A stretch of 12,914 bases of DNA from contig DASTQL010000049.1 of NCBI GenBank assembly GCA_035761805.1, positions 1 to 12,914 of the forward strand, read 5' to 3'. The stretch is from DASTQL01 sp035761805 (GTDB lineage: Bacteria; Actinomycetota; Actinomycetes; Jiangellales; Jiangellaceae). A program made the position numbers and the translations under genes. This document shows, piece by piece, positions 6,718 through 12,914 of the stretch. The notes beneath the pieces were generated by a model. The model was not told the DNA's origin and searched no databases. It worked only from the letters and a program-made list of their open reading frames with translations. Position 1 is the first letter of the stretch. Each line of letters starts with the position of its first letter.

Positions 6718-7457
6718 AGCCCCGACTCGTCGGCACGGACCAGGATGCGCCGGCACTCCTCGCACCGCAGGACGGCGTCCGGGGCGGCCGAGCGGATCCG
6801 GTTGAGGTCAGCCGGGTCGAGCTCGAGGTGGCAGCCCTCGCACCGGCGCCGATGGAGGGCGGCAGCCCCGATGCCGCCGTGCTGCCGGCGCAGCTTGTCG
6901 TAGAGGGAGAGGAGCTCCTCCGGCACGTCGCCGACGACGGCGACCCGCTCCCGGCGGAGCCCGTCGGACTCCAGGTCGAGCTCGGCGAAGGCCGCGTCGC
7001 GTGCCTGCTGTACCTGGGCAGCCTTCTCGGCCACCTGCTCTCGCTCGGCGGAGTGGGAGGCGTGCCGCTGCTGTGCCTCCTCCAGCCGCTCCATGATCTC
7101 CAGCTCGACGTCCTCGAGATCGCCCTGCCGGCGCTCCAGTGAGGCGATCTCGCTCTGCAGCTGCTCGAGCTCCCGCGGGGAGGAGACCTGACCGGCGTCC
7201 AGCCGCTGCTGGTCGCGGGCCTTGCGCGCCCGGACCTGGGCGACATCGGCCTCCGCCCGGCTGCGGTCGCGCTCCAGGTCGGTGGCCTCGGTGTGAGCCC
7301 CGACCTCGAGGTCGCGCAGTCGGGTGTGCTCGGCGGCGAGCCGCTCCAGCTCGGCGACCTCGGGCAGCGTCCGGCGGCGGTGCGCGATCTGGTCCAGTCT
7401 CAGGTCGAGGGCCTGCACTTCGAGCAGTCGCAGCTGGGCGGCTGGGTCGACGTTCAG
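6714..7457 (-). CDS. Coiled-coil C4 zinc-ribbon protein (Rv2229c type, zf-RING_7)
   Basis: 247 residues if read from CTG 7457. Residues ~8-170 are a long charged coiled coil (LPEVAELERLAAEHTRLRDL, SPRELEQLQSEIASLERRQ, IMERLEEAQQRH) with two antiparallel helices implied. Residues ~200-240 hold a C4 zinc ribbon: CEGC (C206, C209) and, 22 residues later, CEEC (C232, C235). This is the architecture of the Rv2229c family (~245 aa), whose exact role is unknown; a nucleic-acid or protein scaffold is usually proposed. Start choice: GAGGGGAG sits six bases before CTG 7457, and the CTG overlaps the upstream TGA as CTGA, giving family-like NVDPAAQLRLLEVQALD. A GTG at 7484 would add nine residues but has a poorer position. 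The stop TGA overlaps the GTG of the RNase H gene, so the proteins are probably made in step. Confidence 0.88.
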   Translation of the reverse strand: MNVDPAAQLRLLEVQALDLRLDQIAHRRRTLPEVAELERLAAEHTRLRDLEVGAHTEATDLERDRSRAEADVAQVRARKARDQQRLDAGQVSSPRELEQLQSEIASLERRQGDLEDVELEIMERLEEAQQRHASHSAEREQVAEKAAQVQQARDAAFAELDLESDGLRRERVAVVGDVPEELLSLYDKLRRQHGGIGAAALHRRRCEGCHLELDPADLNRIRSAAPDAVLRCEECRRILVRADESGL

Positions 7458-8596
7458 CGGGCGCTCCCCTCGTGCAGGGTCCACGGGTCGGTGGGTGTCT
7501 CCGAGACGCGGGTCACCACCGTAGCCCCTTGCCGGGCCAGGCGATCGGTGAGGCGGCGGGCCGCGTCGGCGAGCCACGGCCACTCGCTGGCCCAGTGCGC
7601 GACGTCGACGAGGGCCGGACCCCCAGGATGCTCCCGGGCCTCGCTGGTGGGGTGGTGGCGCAGGTCGGCGGTGACGTAGGCGTCGACCCCCTCGGCCCGG
7701 ACCGCGTCGAGCAGGGAGTCCCCCGCCCCACCGCACACGGCCACCCGACGTACCTGGGTCGCCGGGTCCCCGGCGGCCCTGACGCCGGCCGCCGTGGCCG
7801 GGAGAGCTGCCGCCACCCGCCGTACGAAGTCGGTCAGGGGCTCGACCGCGGCAAGCCGGCCGACGCGTCCCGTCCCGTACGCGCTGTCGCGGGCCGCGAG
7901 CTCGTAGACGTCGAAGGCGGGCTCCTCGTACGGGTGGGAGACACGCAGCGCCTCGACGACGCGGCGGCGTAGACGCCGGGGGACGACCACCTCGAGGCGG
8001 GTCTCCGGCACCTCCTCGACCGCGCCCACGCTGCCGATCGTGGGGATGGCGCCTTCGCTCGGGCGGAAGGTCCCGGTGCCGAGCGCGGTCCAGGCGCAGC
8101 GCTCGTACGCGCCGATGCGACCCGCTCCGGCCGCGGCGAGGGCATCGAGGACCCGGCCGGCATCGGCGTGCGGGACGAAGGTGACGAGCTTGTCGGTGGG
8201 CTCCTCCGGCTGCGGGGCCAGGGGGCGCAGGTCGGCGAGCCCGAGGGCCGCAGCCAGCGCGTCGGACACCCCGGGATCGGCGCTGTCGGCGTTGGTGTGC
8301 GCGACGTGCAGGGCGCACCCGCCGCGGATCAGGTCGTGCACGACGCGGCCCTTGGGTGACGTGGCGGCCACGTCGTGCACCGGCCGGAGGAAGAGTGGGT
8401 GGTGCGTGACGAGCAGGTCGGCGCCCCAGTCGAGGGCCTCGCGGACCACGGCGGAAACCGGGTCCACGGCGAGCAGGACCCGCTCGACCCGCGTGCCGGG
8501 GTCGCCGCAGACCGGACCGATCGCGTCCCAGGGTTCGGCGCGCCCGGGGTCGTAGAGGGAGTCGAGCGCGGCGGTCACCTCACGCAGCGTCGGCAC
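7454..8596 (-). CDS. NIF3-like dinuclear metal-centre protein (Rv2230c type)
   Basis: 380 residues with GTG start; first gene of the operon. N-terminal part: AVDPVSAVVREALDWGADLLVTHHPLF gives the metal ligands H65-H66, and HVAHTNADSADPGVSDALA gives H100 and D104. The C-terminal half supplies AYVTADLRHHPTSEA and VDVAHWASE with H334 and E338, completing the two-metal site. Residues ~138-250 (DKLVTFVPHADAGRVLDALA to HPYEEPAFDVYEL) are the PII/CutA-like insert seen only in the long (~370-380 aa) form. Members bind GTP cyclohydrolase I or act as metal-dependent hydrolases, but a settled function is lacking. It is cytosolic. The frame stays open upstream to 8917, but that part is antisense to the acyltransferase and unlike the family, so GTG 8596 (VPTLREVTAALDSLY) was chosen. 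No Shine-Dalgarno; see the -10 box. Its TGA overlaps the next start. Confidence 0.92.
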   Translation of the reverse strand: MPTLREVTAALDSLYDPGRAEPWDAIGPVCGDPGTRVERVLLAVDPVSAVVREALDWGADLLVTHHPLFLRPVHDVAATSPKGRVVHDLIRGGCALHVAHTNADSADPGVSDALAAALGLADLRPLAPQPEEPTDKLVTFVPHADAGRVLDALAAAGAGRIGAYERCAWTALGTGTFRPSEGAIPTIGSVGAVEEVPETRLEVVVPRRLRRRVVEALRVSHPYEEPAFDVYELAARDSAYGTGRVGRLAAVEPLTDFVRRVAAALPATAAGVRAAGDPATQVRRVAVCGGAGDSLLDAVRAEGVDAYVTADLRHHPTSEAREHPGGPALVDVAHWASEWPWLADAARRLTDRLARQGATVVTRVSETPTDPWTLHEGSAR

Positions 8597-8603
8597 GCGC
8601 GCG

Positions 8604-8609
8604 AGGCTA
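8604..8609 (-). promoter_or_regulatory. Candidate -10 box for a leaderless NIF3 operon transcript
   Basis: TAGCCT on the - strand ends seven bases before GTG 8596, so initiation would fall on the start codon. No Shine-Dalgarno is present in the GC-only spacer, which supports leaderless translation. No good -35 is visible. Confidence 0.4.
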
Positions 8610-8752
8610 GTGGATCGGGGCGGGGGCACTGCCAGCCCTCTGCTGTGGCGTTCCCTGGCCACACTCGCTGCTCCCGAGGAGGGGTCGCCCCCGAGGCGGC
8701 GGGCGTGGTCAACTGGTGGGGCACCACCACCCGACTCGCCGGCGGACTCCAT

Positions 8753-10774
8753 GTGAACGTGCCGACCGCCCCCGTCCCCCAGGCCGAGCAGGGCACCGTG
8801 CCTCCACCGCGGGGCCCACGCGGCCCGCGGGACCTGCCCGGCCCCCCCGGCCTGGGGTACCGCCCCGGCCTCGACGGCGTCCGTGGTCTGGCGGTCCTGG
8901 CGGTCGTGGCCTTCCACCTCGGGGCGCCGTGGTTGAGGGGCGGCTTCATCGGGGTGGACGTGTTCTTCGTCCTCTCCGGCTTCCTCATCACCGCGCTGCT
9001 GCTGGGCGAGTTCGGCGCCACCGGAAGGCTGGACCTACCCGCGTTCTGGGCCCGCCGGGCCCGACGTCTGCTGCCTGCCCTCCTGCTCGTGCTGCTCGTG
9101 CTCGGCGCCTGGGCCGCGTGGGTCGCGCCGCCCGAGTCGGCCGCCGCCCTGCGTGGGGACGCGCTGGCCGCTCTCCTCTACGTCGCCAACTGGCGGTTCG
9201 TGGCGACCGGCGAGAGCTACCTGGCCACGACGGCGCCCTCTCCCCTGTTGCACACCTGGTCGCTGGGCGTGGAGGAGCAGTGGTACCTGCTGATGCCGCT
9301 GCTCCTCGTCGCGGTGCTGAAGCTGCGGCGTGGGCGGACGCGCGTGCTGACCCCGCTCTTGCTCGTTCTCGCCGTCGCCTCCGCCGCGCTCATGCTCGTG
9401 CTCGACGTCTCGGGCGCGAGCCACGCCCGCGTCTTCTACGGCAGCGACACGAGGGTGTTCGAGCTGCTCCTCGGTGCGGCGCTGGCGGCGGCCGTGCACA
9501 CGCGGGGACTCCCGCGTCCCCGTTCGGCCGACGTGGCCGGTGCGGCCGGGCTGGTGGGTCTGGGTGCGGCGGCCGTCGTGCTGACCGCGACCGGCCCCGC
9601 GCTCTTCCGCGGCGGGCTGGTCCTGGTCGCAGTCGGAGCCGCCGGGCTCGTGGTCGCGGCGGCCACGCCCGGCACGATCACGGCGACCGTGCTGGGGTGG
9701 TGGCCGCTGCGGGCAGTCGGGATCGTCTCCTACGGCCTCTACCTCTGGCACTGGCCGGTGCAGCTCTTCCTGGCCGGCAGCCCGTGGTGGATCCGGTTGG
9801 GCCTGGCCGGGGCGATCGCGACCGCGTCGTACGTGCTCCTGGAACGCCCTGTCCGGCGCGGTGCGTGGGCGTCGCTGCCCGCTGCCGTCCGCCCGATGGT
9901 CCCGGTGGTGGCGATGTCGTGCGTGGCCACCGTGCTGGTGGCGGCGACGACAGCCGAGACACCGATCTCCGTACGAGGTGATCTCGGCGACCGGGTCCGG
10001 GTCGCCCCCTCCCCCCCGGTCGTCCGTCCGGACCCACGAGCCCTGCCCCCCCGGCCGGAGGTGGTGGCGCAGGCCGAGACCGCGGAGCCGACGCCGGTGG
10101 ACGGCCCGCTGGACGTCCTCGTCGTCGGTGACTCGGTCGGGTTCTCGCTGGCCTACCACGCGCCCGACCCTGCCGCGGACCTGTACGTGACCGGCGAGCA
10201 CGTCCTCGGGTGCGGCATCACCGAGGAGCCGCTGGTGTTCCCGGGCGGCGGTGTGCTCGAGCGCCCGCACTGCGCCGGCTACGTGACGGGCTGGACCACA
10301 CTCCTGGAGCAGGAGTCCCCCGACGTGGTGGTCCTCGTCTCCGGCGCCTGGGAGGTCTACGACCACCTCGACGACGATCAGGTGCTGGTCATGGGGTTCC
10401 GGCCCCACGACCGATTCCTCGCCCAGCGGTTCCGGGCCGCGCTCGACGTGCTGACGGCGGGTGGCAGGCCGGTGGTCGTCACCGACGTCCCGTGCTTCGA
10501 CGACCCCACCGTGCAGGGCGGCCCGCGCGTGGACTCCGTGCGCGTCTGGCACCTCAACGAGCTGCTGGCACGGGTCGTCGACGACTACCCCACGGCCCGG
10601 CTGGTGCGTCTCTCCGACCGGCTCTGCCGTGACGGGACGGACGCCGTCGGGACCTCGGTCCGGTACGACGGGGTTCACTTCACCGCGGTTGGCGCAGCCG
10701 GGGTCTGGCCCTGGCTCGAGGGCGAGATCCGCCGCGCGGCGACGCTGGACGACCGCGGCGCGCTCGGCCGCTAG
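8753..10774 (+). CDS. Acyltransferase 3 (OafA/YrhL type) with C-terminal SGNH domain
   Basis: 673 residues. Start GTG 8753 is chosen for GGCGGA six bases upstream; GTG 8759 is possible. A ~36-residue Pro/Arg-rich cytoplasmic tail precedes the acyltransferase-3 fold. YRPGLDGVRGLAVLAVVAFH carries the conserved H55, followed by GGFIGVDVFFVLSGFLITALLL, RRARRLLPALLL and HTWSLGVEEQWYLLMPLLL (from H167). About ten to eleven membrane helices run to residue ~405. After a Pro-rich linker, an extracytoplasmic SGNH esterase-like domain starts: LVVGDSVGFSLAYH with D460-S461, VVVLVSGAWEVYDH, and RYDGVHFT with D639 and H642, giving a complete Ser-Asp-His set. Such proteins move acetyl or other acyl groups from the cytoplasm across the membrane and onto surface glycans. 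The acceptor here is unknown. It is divergent from the NIF3 operon and convergent with the VWA gene. Confidence 0.92.
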   Translation: MNVPTAPVPQAEQGTVPPPRGPRGPRDLPGPPGLGYRPGLDGVRGLAVLAVVAFHLGAPWLRGGFIGVDVFFVLSGFLITALLLGEFGATGRLDLPAFWARRARRLLPALLLVLLVLGAWAAWVAPPESAAALRGDALAALLYVANWRFVATGESYLATTAPSPLLHTWSLGVEEQWYLLMPLLLVAVLKLRRGRTRVLTPLLLVLAVASAALMLVLDVSGASHARVFYGSDTRVFELLLGAALAAAVHTRGLPRPRSADVAGAAGLVGLGAAAVVLTATGPALFRGGLVLVAVGAAGLVVAAATPGTITATVLGWWPLRAVGIVSYGLYLWHWPVQLFLAGSPWWIRLGLAGAIATASYVLLERPVRRGAWASLPAAVRPMVPVVAMSCVATVLVAATTAETPISVRGDLGDRVRVAPSPPVVRPDPRALPPRPEVVAQAETAEPTPVDGPLDVLVVGDSVGFSLAYHAPDPAADLYVTGEHVLGCGITEEPLVFPGGGVLERPHCAGYVTGWTTLLEQESPDVVVLVSGAWEVYDHLDDDQVLVMGFRPHDRFLAQRFRAALDVLTAGGRPVVVTDVPCFDDPTVQGGPRVDSVRVWHLNELLARVVDDYPTARLVRLSDRLCRDGTDAVGTSVRYDGVHFTAVGAAGVWPWLEGEIRRAATLDDRGALGR

Positions 10775-10793
10775 GCGATCTCCCCTCGGGCGG

Positions 10794-10807
10794 GGCCGGT
10801 ATCGGCC
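10794..10807. terminator. Weak hairpin between convergent genes
   Basis: GGCCG (10794-10798) pairs with CGGCC (10803-10807) around the 4-base loop GTAT, in the 70-base gap between the two converging stop codons. The stem is only 5-6 bp and lacks a T-tract. It is a plausible but poorly supported bidirectional terminator. Confidence 0.25.
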
Positions 10808-10844
10808 TGCCACCGGTCCACGGCTCGCTCAGCGGCCACCCCGG

Positions 10845-12518
10845 TCAGTGGTGGAGGCCACCGGCAGCCTGGTGGATGAAGACCGCTCGGACCTCGTCGG
10901 CGGTGGTCAGCGCCTGGACGTGTCCCTCGACCGGCTCCAACGCCGCTTCGAGCACGGCGGTGTCGGGCTCGGGACCGAACGTGATCAGTGTGAGGAGCAC
11001 CGGCCGTCGGGGGTCCTGCGCCTCGGCGAGTGCCCCGGCGAGTTCCTCGGCGGTGAGCGACCCGGGATCGTCCTCGTTGGTGCCGTCGGTGAACAGCACG
11101 ACGTGGTTCGGCGTGTCCGGGCGGTAACCGTCTCGCGCCGACGTGTACGCGGCGAGCAGGGTGTCGTGGAGTCCCGTGCCGGTGTCGGTCGCCGTGAGTC
11201 CTTCCGTGGCGGCGCCGAGAGCCTGGCGGTGCTCGCCGGTCAACGCGGCTCGTGGCAGCAGGACGCGGTGGTCACGTGGCGGGTCGAGGAGCGACCCGAA
11301 CTCCCACAGCGCGAGCTCGGACTCGTCGGGGAGGAGCTCCGCGAGGCGGTCGACGCCCTCCCGTACGACGTCGATCAGGGCCTCGTCCGAGCCTGGGGCC
11401 ACCTCCCTCATCGACCCGGACACGTCCACCACGACGAGGACGTCGGAGCGCCGGTCCTCCGCGTACCAGGTGGCGAAGACGTGGTCGACCCGGTGCGCTC
11501 CGAGCACCTCGAAGGGGGCGGCGGACACGGTCGGCAGACCATCGACGGACATCCCGTCGGGTGGATCCCCCTGGGGGTCGCGCAGCCCGGCGGCCGCCAG
11601 CGCTTCCTGGCCGCCAGGACCGGCCAGGGACTCCAGGACCGTGTTCATGGCGCGGAGCAGCACGGGGTCGCGTGCCGCCACCGCCGTGGGCAGCCAGGTG
11701 AATCGGAGTGCGGCCGTGTGGTCCGAGCCGGTGAGGATCGTCAGGGACTGTCCGGTGCTGCCCTGGTCGGGGCCGAGGATGGGCAGCAGCGCGTACTCGG
11801 GGACCAGCCCCACTTCACCCGCGGCGTCGGGGAGCGCCGAGGCAGCGCCCGGCACGGTCCGGGTAGCCGGGAGGGCGGTGGCCAGGGCCTCGGCCGACGC
11901 GTCCATACCCTCATCCAGCCAGACCGCCTCACCGACGGCACCGGCCGCCACCAGGCCGTCGCCGGATCCCGCGGGGTCGCGCACGGCGAGCCGCACATCG
12001 GAGCCGGTGGTGACCAGACCGGCAAGACCGAGCCACGAGCCGCCTGCGGCTTCGACGGTCTCCGCCGTCGCGGGGTCGGTCACCATGAAGACCGGGCTCG
12101 TGGCGACCACGGTCCCAGAGCCGCCGACGTCAGGCTCCGCGATCTCCAACGAGCCTGCCGTAGCCCCCCAGGCGGTGTCGTCGGGGATCCACACGTGAGC
12201 GCCGAGAGAGGCCACTCGACCCGCCGCAGCGCGCCCGTCAGCGACCGTCACCTCGAGCCGGACGCAGTCCTCGCCGGTCGCCATGACGGGGGCGAGGCTG
12301 CTGAGCACCGGCGCGAACGAGGCGGCCGTGACTACGTGCAACGGCGTCGTGCAGGGTGGGGGCGATGGCGAGGACGCGGCCGGGCGGGCTGTCGGGTCGG
12401 AAGGCCTGCCGACCACGAAGCCGACGGTCGCCGCCGCCACAGCGATGACCAGGACCACCGCCAGCAACCACCGGTGCCGACGGAGGCGTCCCGACCGGGA
12501 CCGACTGTGTCGCCCCAT
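10845..12518 (-). CDS. Membrane-anchored solute-binding-like / VWA domain fusion protein
   Basis: 557 residues, ATG at 12518-12516 with a weak GGACGG six bases upstream. An Arg/Ser-rich start and a single helix (~17-37) make an N-in anchor or uncleaved signal; a Pro/Ser/Ala linker follows (~39-56). Residues ~57-335 resemble a type II periplasmic binding protein (LHVVTAASFAPVLSSLAP, SPVFMVTDPATAE, LVPEYALLPILG), as in ModA-like domains. Residues ~360-545 are a von Willebrand factor A domain with an intact MIDAS: DVSGS (D365, S367, S369), TDTGTGL (T446/T448) and LFTDG (D478). VWA domains bind a divalent metal and through it a protein ligand. The fold combination occurs in actinobacterial surface proteins without a known function. 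It is transcribed alone, facing the acyltransferase gene. Two Cys flank the binding domain start (CTTP; EDC) and may form a disulfide. Confidence 0.85.
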   Translation of the reverse strand: MGRHSRSRSGRLRRHRWLLAVVLVIAVAAATVGFVVGRPSDPTARPAASSPSPPPCTTPLHVVTAASFAPVLSSLAPVMATGEDCVRLEVTVADGRAAAGRVASLGAHVWIPDDTAWGATAGSLEIAEPDVGGSGTVVATSPVFMVTDPATAETVEAAGGSWLGLAGLVTTGSDVRLAVRDPAGSGDGLVAAGAVGEAVWLDEGMDASAEALATALPATRTVPGAASALPDAAGEVGLVPEYALLPILGPDQGSTGQSLTILTGSDHTAALRFTWLPTAVAARDPVLLRAMNTVLESLAGPGGQEALAAAGLRDPQGDPPDGMSVDGLPTVSAAPFEVLGAHRVDHVFATWYAEDRRSDVLVVVDVSGSMREVAPGSDEALIDVVREGVDRLAELLPDESELALWEFGSLLDPPRDHRVLLPRAALTGEHRQALGAATEGLTATDTGTGLHDTLLAAYTSARDGYRPDTPNHVVLFTDGTNEDDPGSLTAEELAGALAEAQDPRRPVLLTLITFGPEPDTAVLEAALEPVEGHVQALTTADEVRAVFIHQAAGGLHH

Positions 12519-12790
12519 GATCTACCGTCCCGTCTCGTCTGACGGTGTGCCGAGCCCCTGCCACCCCCGTGGGAACGACGGCCGGGCACGCACACCCGGT
12601 CGCACGGTCCGCGGCGAGTGTGTCACCGGTCACACCGAGGCAAACACGCGGGTCGGCAGGTCACGACCAGGGGATCAAGCGCTACGCACGGTGGTCACGC
12701 CTCGGTGGACCGGGCCCCACCCGGGCACCCAGTCGGCCCATCACCAGGCCGATGGGGCCACCACCGGTCGTCGACGCCAATGCTGCTGAC
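12519..12790. other. Intergenic stretch upstream of the VWA gene
   Basis: No gene is assigned to these 272 bases. They should hold the promoter of the VWA gene and, on the right, the end of the insertion element. An imperfect 16-bp palindrome (GTGTCACCGGTCACAC) lies at 12620-12635. GGTCAC recurs at 12629, 12659 and 12693. CACCGAGGC (12633-12641) has an exact inverted copy at 12699-12707. No convincing -10/-35 pair was found. Confidence 0.35.
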
Positions 12791-12914
12791 TTAGGCTGCG
12801 TTGGGCTTGATGTGGATTGTGGGTGGGCCGGGGTGCCGGGTCTGGTGGTGGTGCCTGCGTTTGATCAGCTTGCTGCCGACTGTCTTTCGTTTGACCACCC
12901 GCGGGTAGCTGCGG
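12791..12914 (-). CDS. C-terminal end of a probable IS4-type transposase (truncated by window edge)
   Basis: On the - strand the frame enters at 12914 and ends at TAA 12793-12791. It gives about 40 residues beginning RSYPRVVKRKTVGSKL, then HHHQTRHPGPPTIHIKPNAA. The PR-V-KR run followed by a basic stretch and a short hydrophobic T-I-H-I end matches the C-terminal tail common in IS4-family DDE transposases of actinobacteria. Codon use is less GC-rich (AAA, CAA, ATC, GCA) than neighbouring genes, in keeping with foreign origin. The catalytic DDE residues are outside the window, so the family call is from the tail alone. The element's terminal repeat should lie shortly left of 12791, but I could not define it. 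Confidence 0.6.
   Translation of the reverse strand, partial: RSYPRVVKRKTVGSKLIKRRHHHQTRHPGPPTIHIKPNAA

Noticed and set aside
9035..10813. 592-codon - strand open frame opposite the acyltransferase gene
   Set aside because: Composition dominated by Arg, Gly, Gln and His with no domain; the + strand frame is a clear acyltransferase.
10461..12542. 693-codon + strand open frame
   Set aside because: Antisense to the VWA gene and out of frame with the acyltransferase end; no motifs.
12238..12633. - strand 131-codon frame overlapping the VWA start
   Set aside because: Out-of-frame shadow of the VWA N-terminus with no ribosome site or family features.
12770..12800. Exact terminal inverted repeat of the insertion element
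   Set aside because: The other end is outside the window, so a repeat boundary or target duplication cannot be established.
1..12914. tRNA genes, CRISPR arrays, toxin-antitoxin or defence modules
   Set aside because: No T-loop-like motifs, no regularly spaced repeats, and no recognisable defence or toxin domains were seen on either strand.

Overview
The window is about 70% G+C with strong G/C bias at third codon positions, frequent GTG starts and long spurious reading frames on the opposite strands. This is typical of an actinobacterium. The gene set and the order NIF3-like / zinc-ribbon / RNase H-phosphatase match the Mycobacterium tuberculosis trio Rv2230c-Rv2229c-Rv2228c. The lineage is probably Nocardioides-like or another high-GC actinobacterium, but this was judged by eye and genus is not claimed.

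Layout. (a) 1-2000, + strand: the tail of an unidentified gene, then a secreted heparinase II/III-type polysaccharide lyase. (b) 2000-2870: low-coding space with a 14-bp hairpin, a 60-residue secreted Cys-containing protein on the - strand, a 20-bp perfect palindrome, and two short stretches that look like gene remnants. (c) 2871-4752, - strand: the RNase P RNA gene rnpB, immediately downstream of an RNase II/R-family (RNB) exonuclease gene. (d) 4881-5573, +: a six-helix DUF998 membrane protein. It converges on, and overlaps by 20 bp, the end of (e) 5554-8596, -: a translationally coupled operon of NIF3-like metal-binding protein, coiled-coil C4 zinc-ribbon protein (apparent CTG start) and bifunctional RNase H/histidine phosphatase. 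(f) 8753-10774, +: an OafA-type acyltransferase with a C-terminal SGNH domain. (g) 10845-12518, -: a membrane-anchored solute-binding/von Willebrand factor A fusion. (h) 12791-12914, -: the C-terminal end of what looks like an IS4-type transposase running off the window.

Functional themes. Three neighbouring genes act on RNA: the RNB exonuclease, RNase P RNA and RNase H. The flanks are envelope-directed: polysaccharide lyase, small secreted protein, O-acyltransferase and surface VWA protein. Apart from the transposase end and the possible remnants around rnpB, the window looks like ordinary actinobacterial chromosome. I did not find a convincing undescribed defence or mobile system. The items most worth a second look are the CTG start in the operon, two putatively leaderless GTG starts, the small secreted protein with its flanking palindrome and hairpin, and the VWA/binding-protein fusion.
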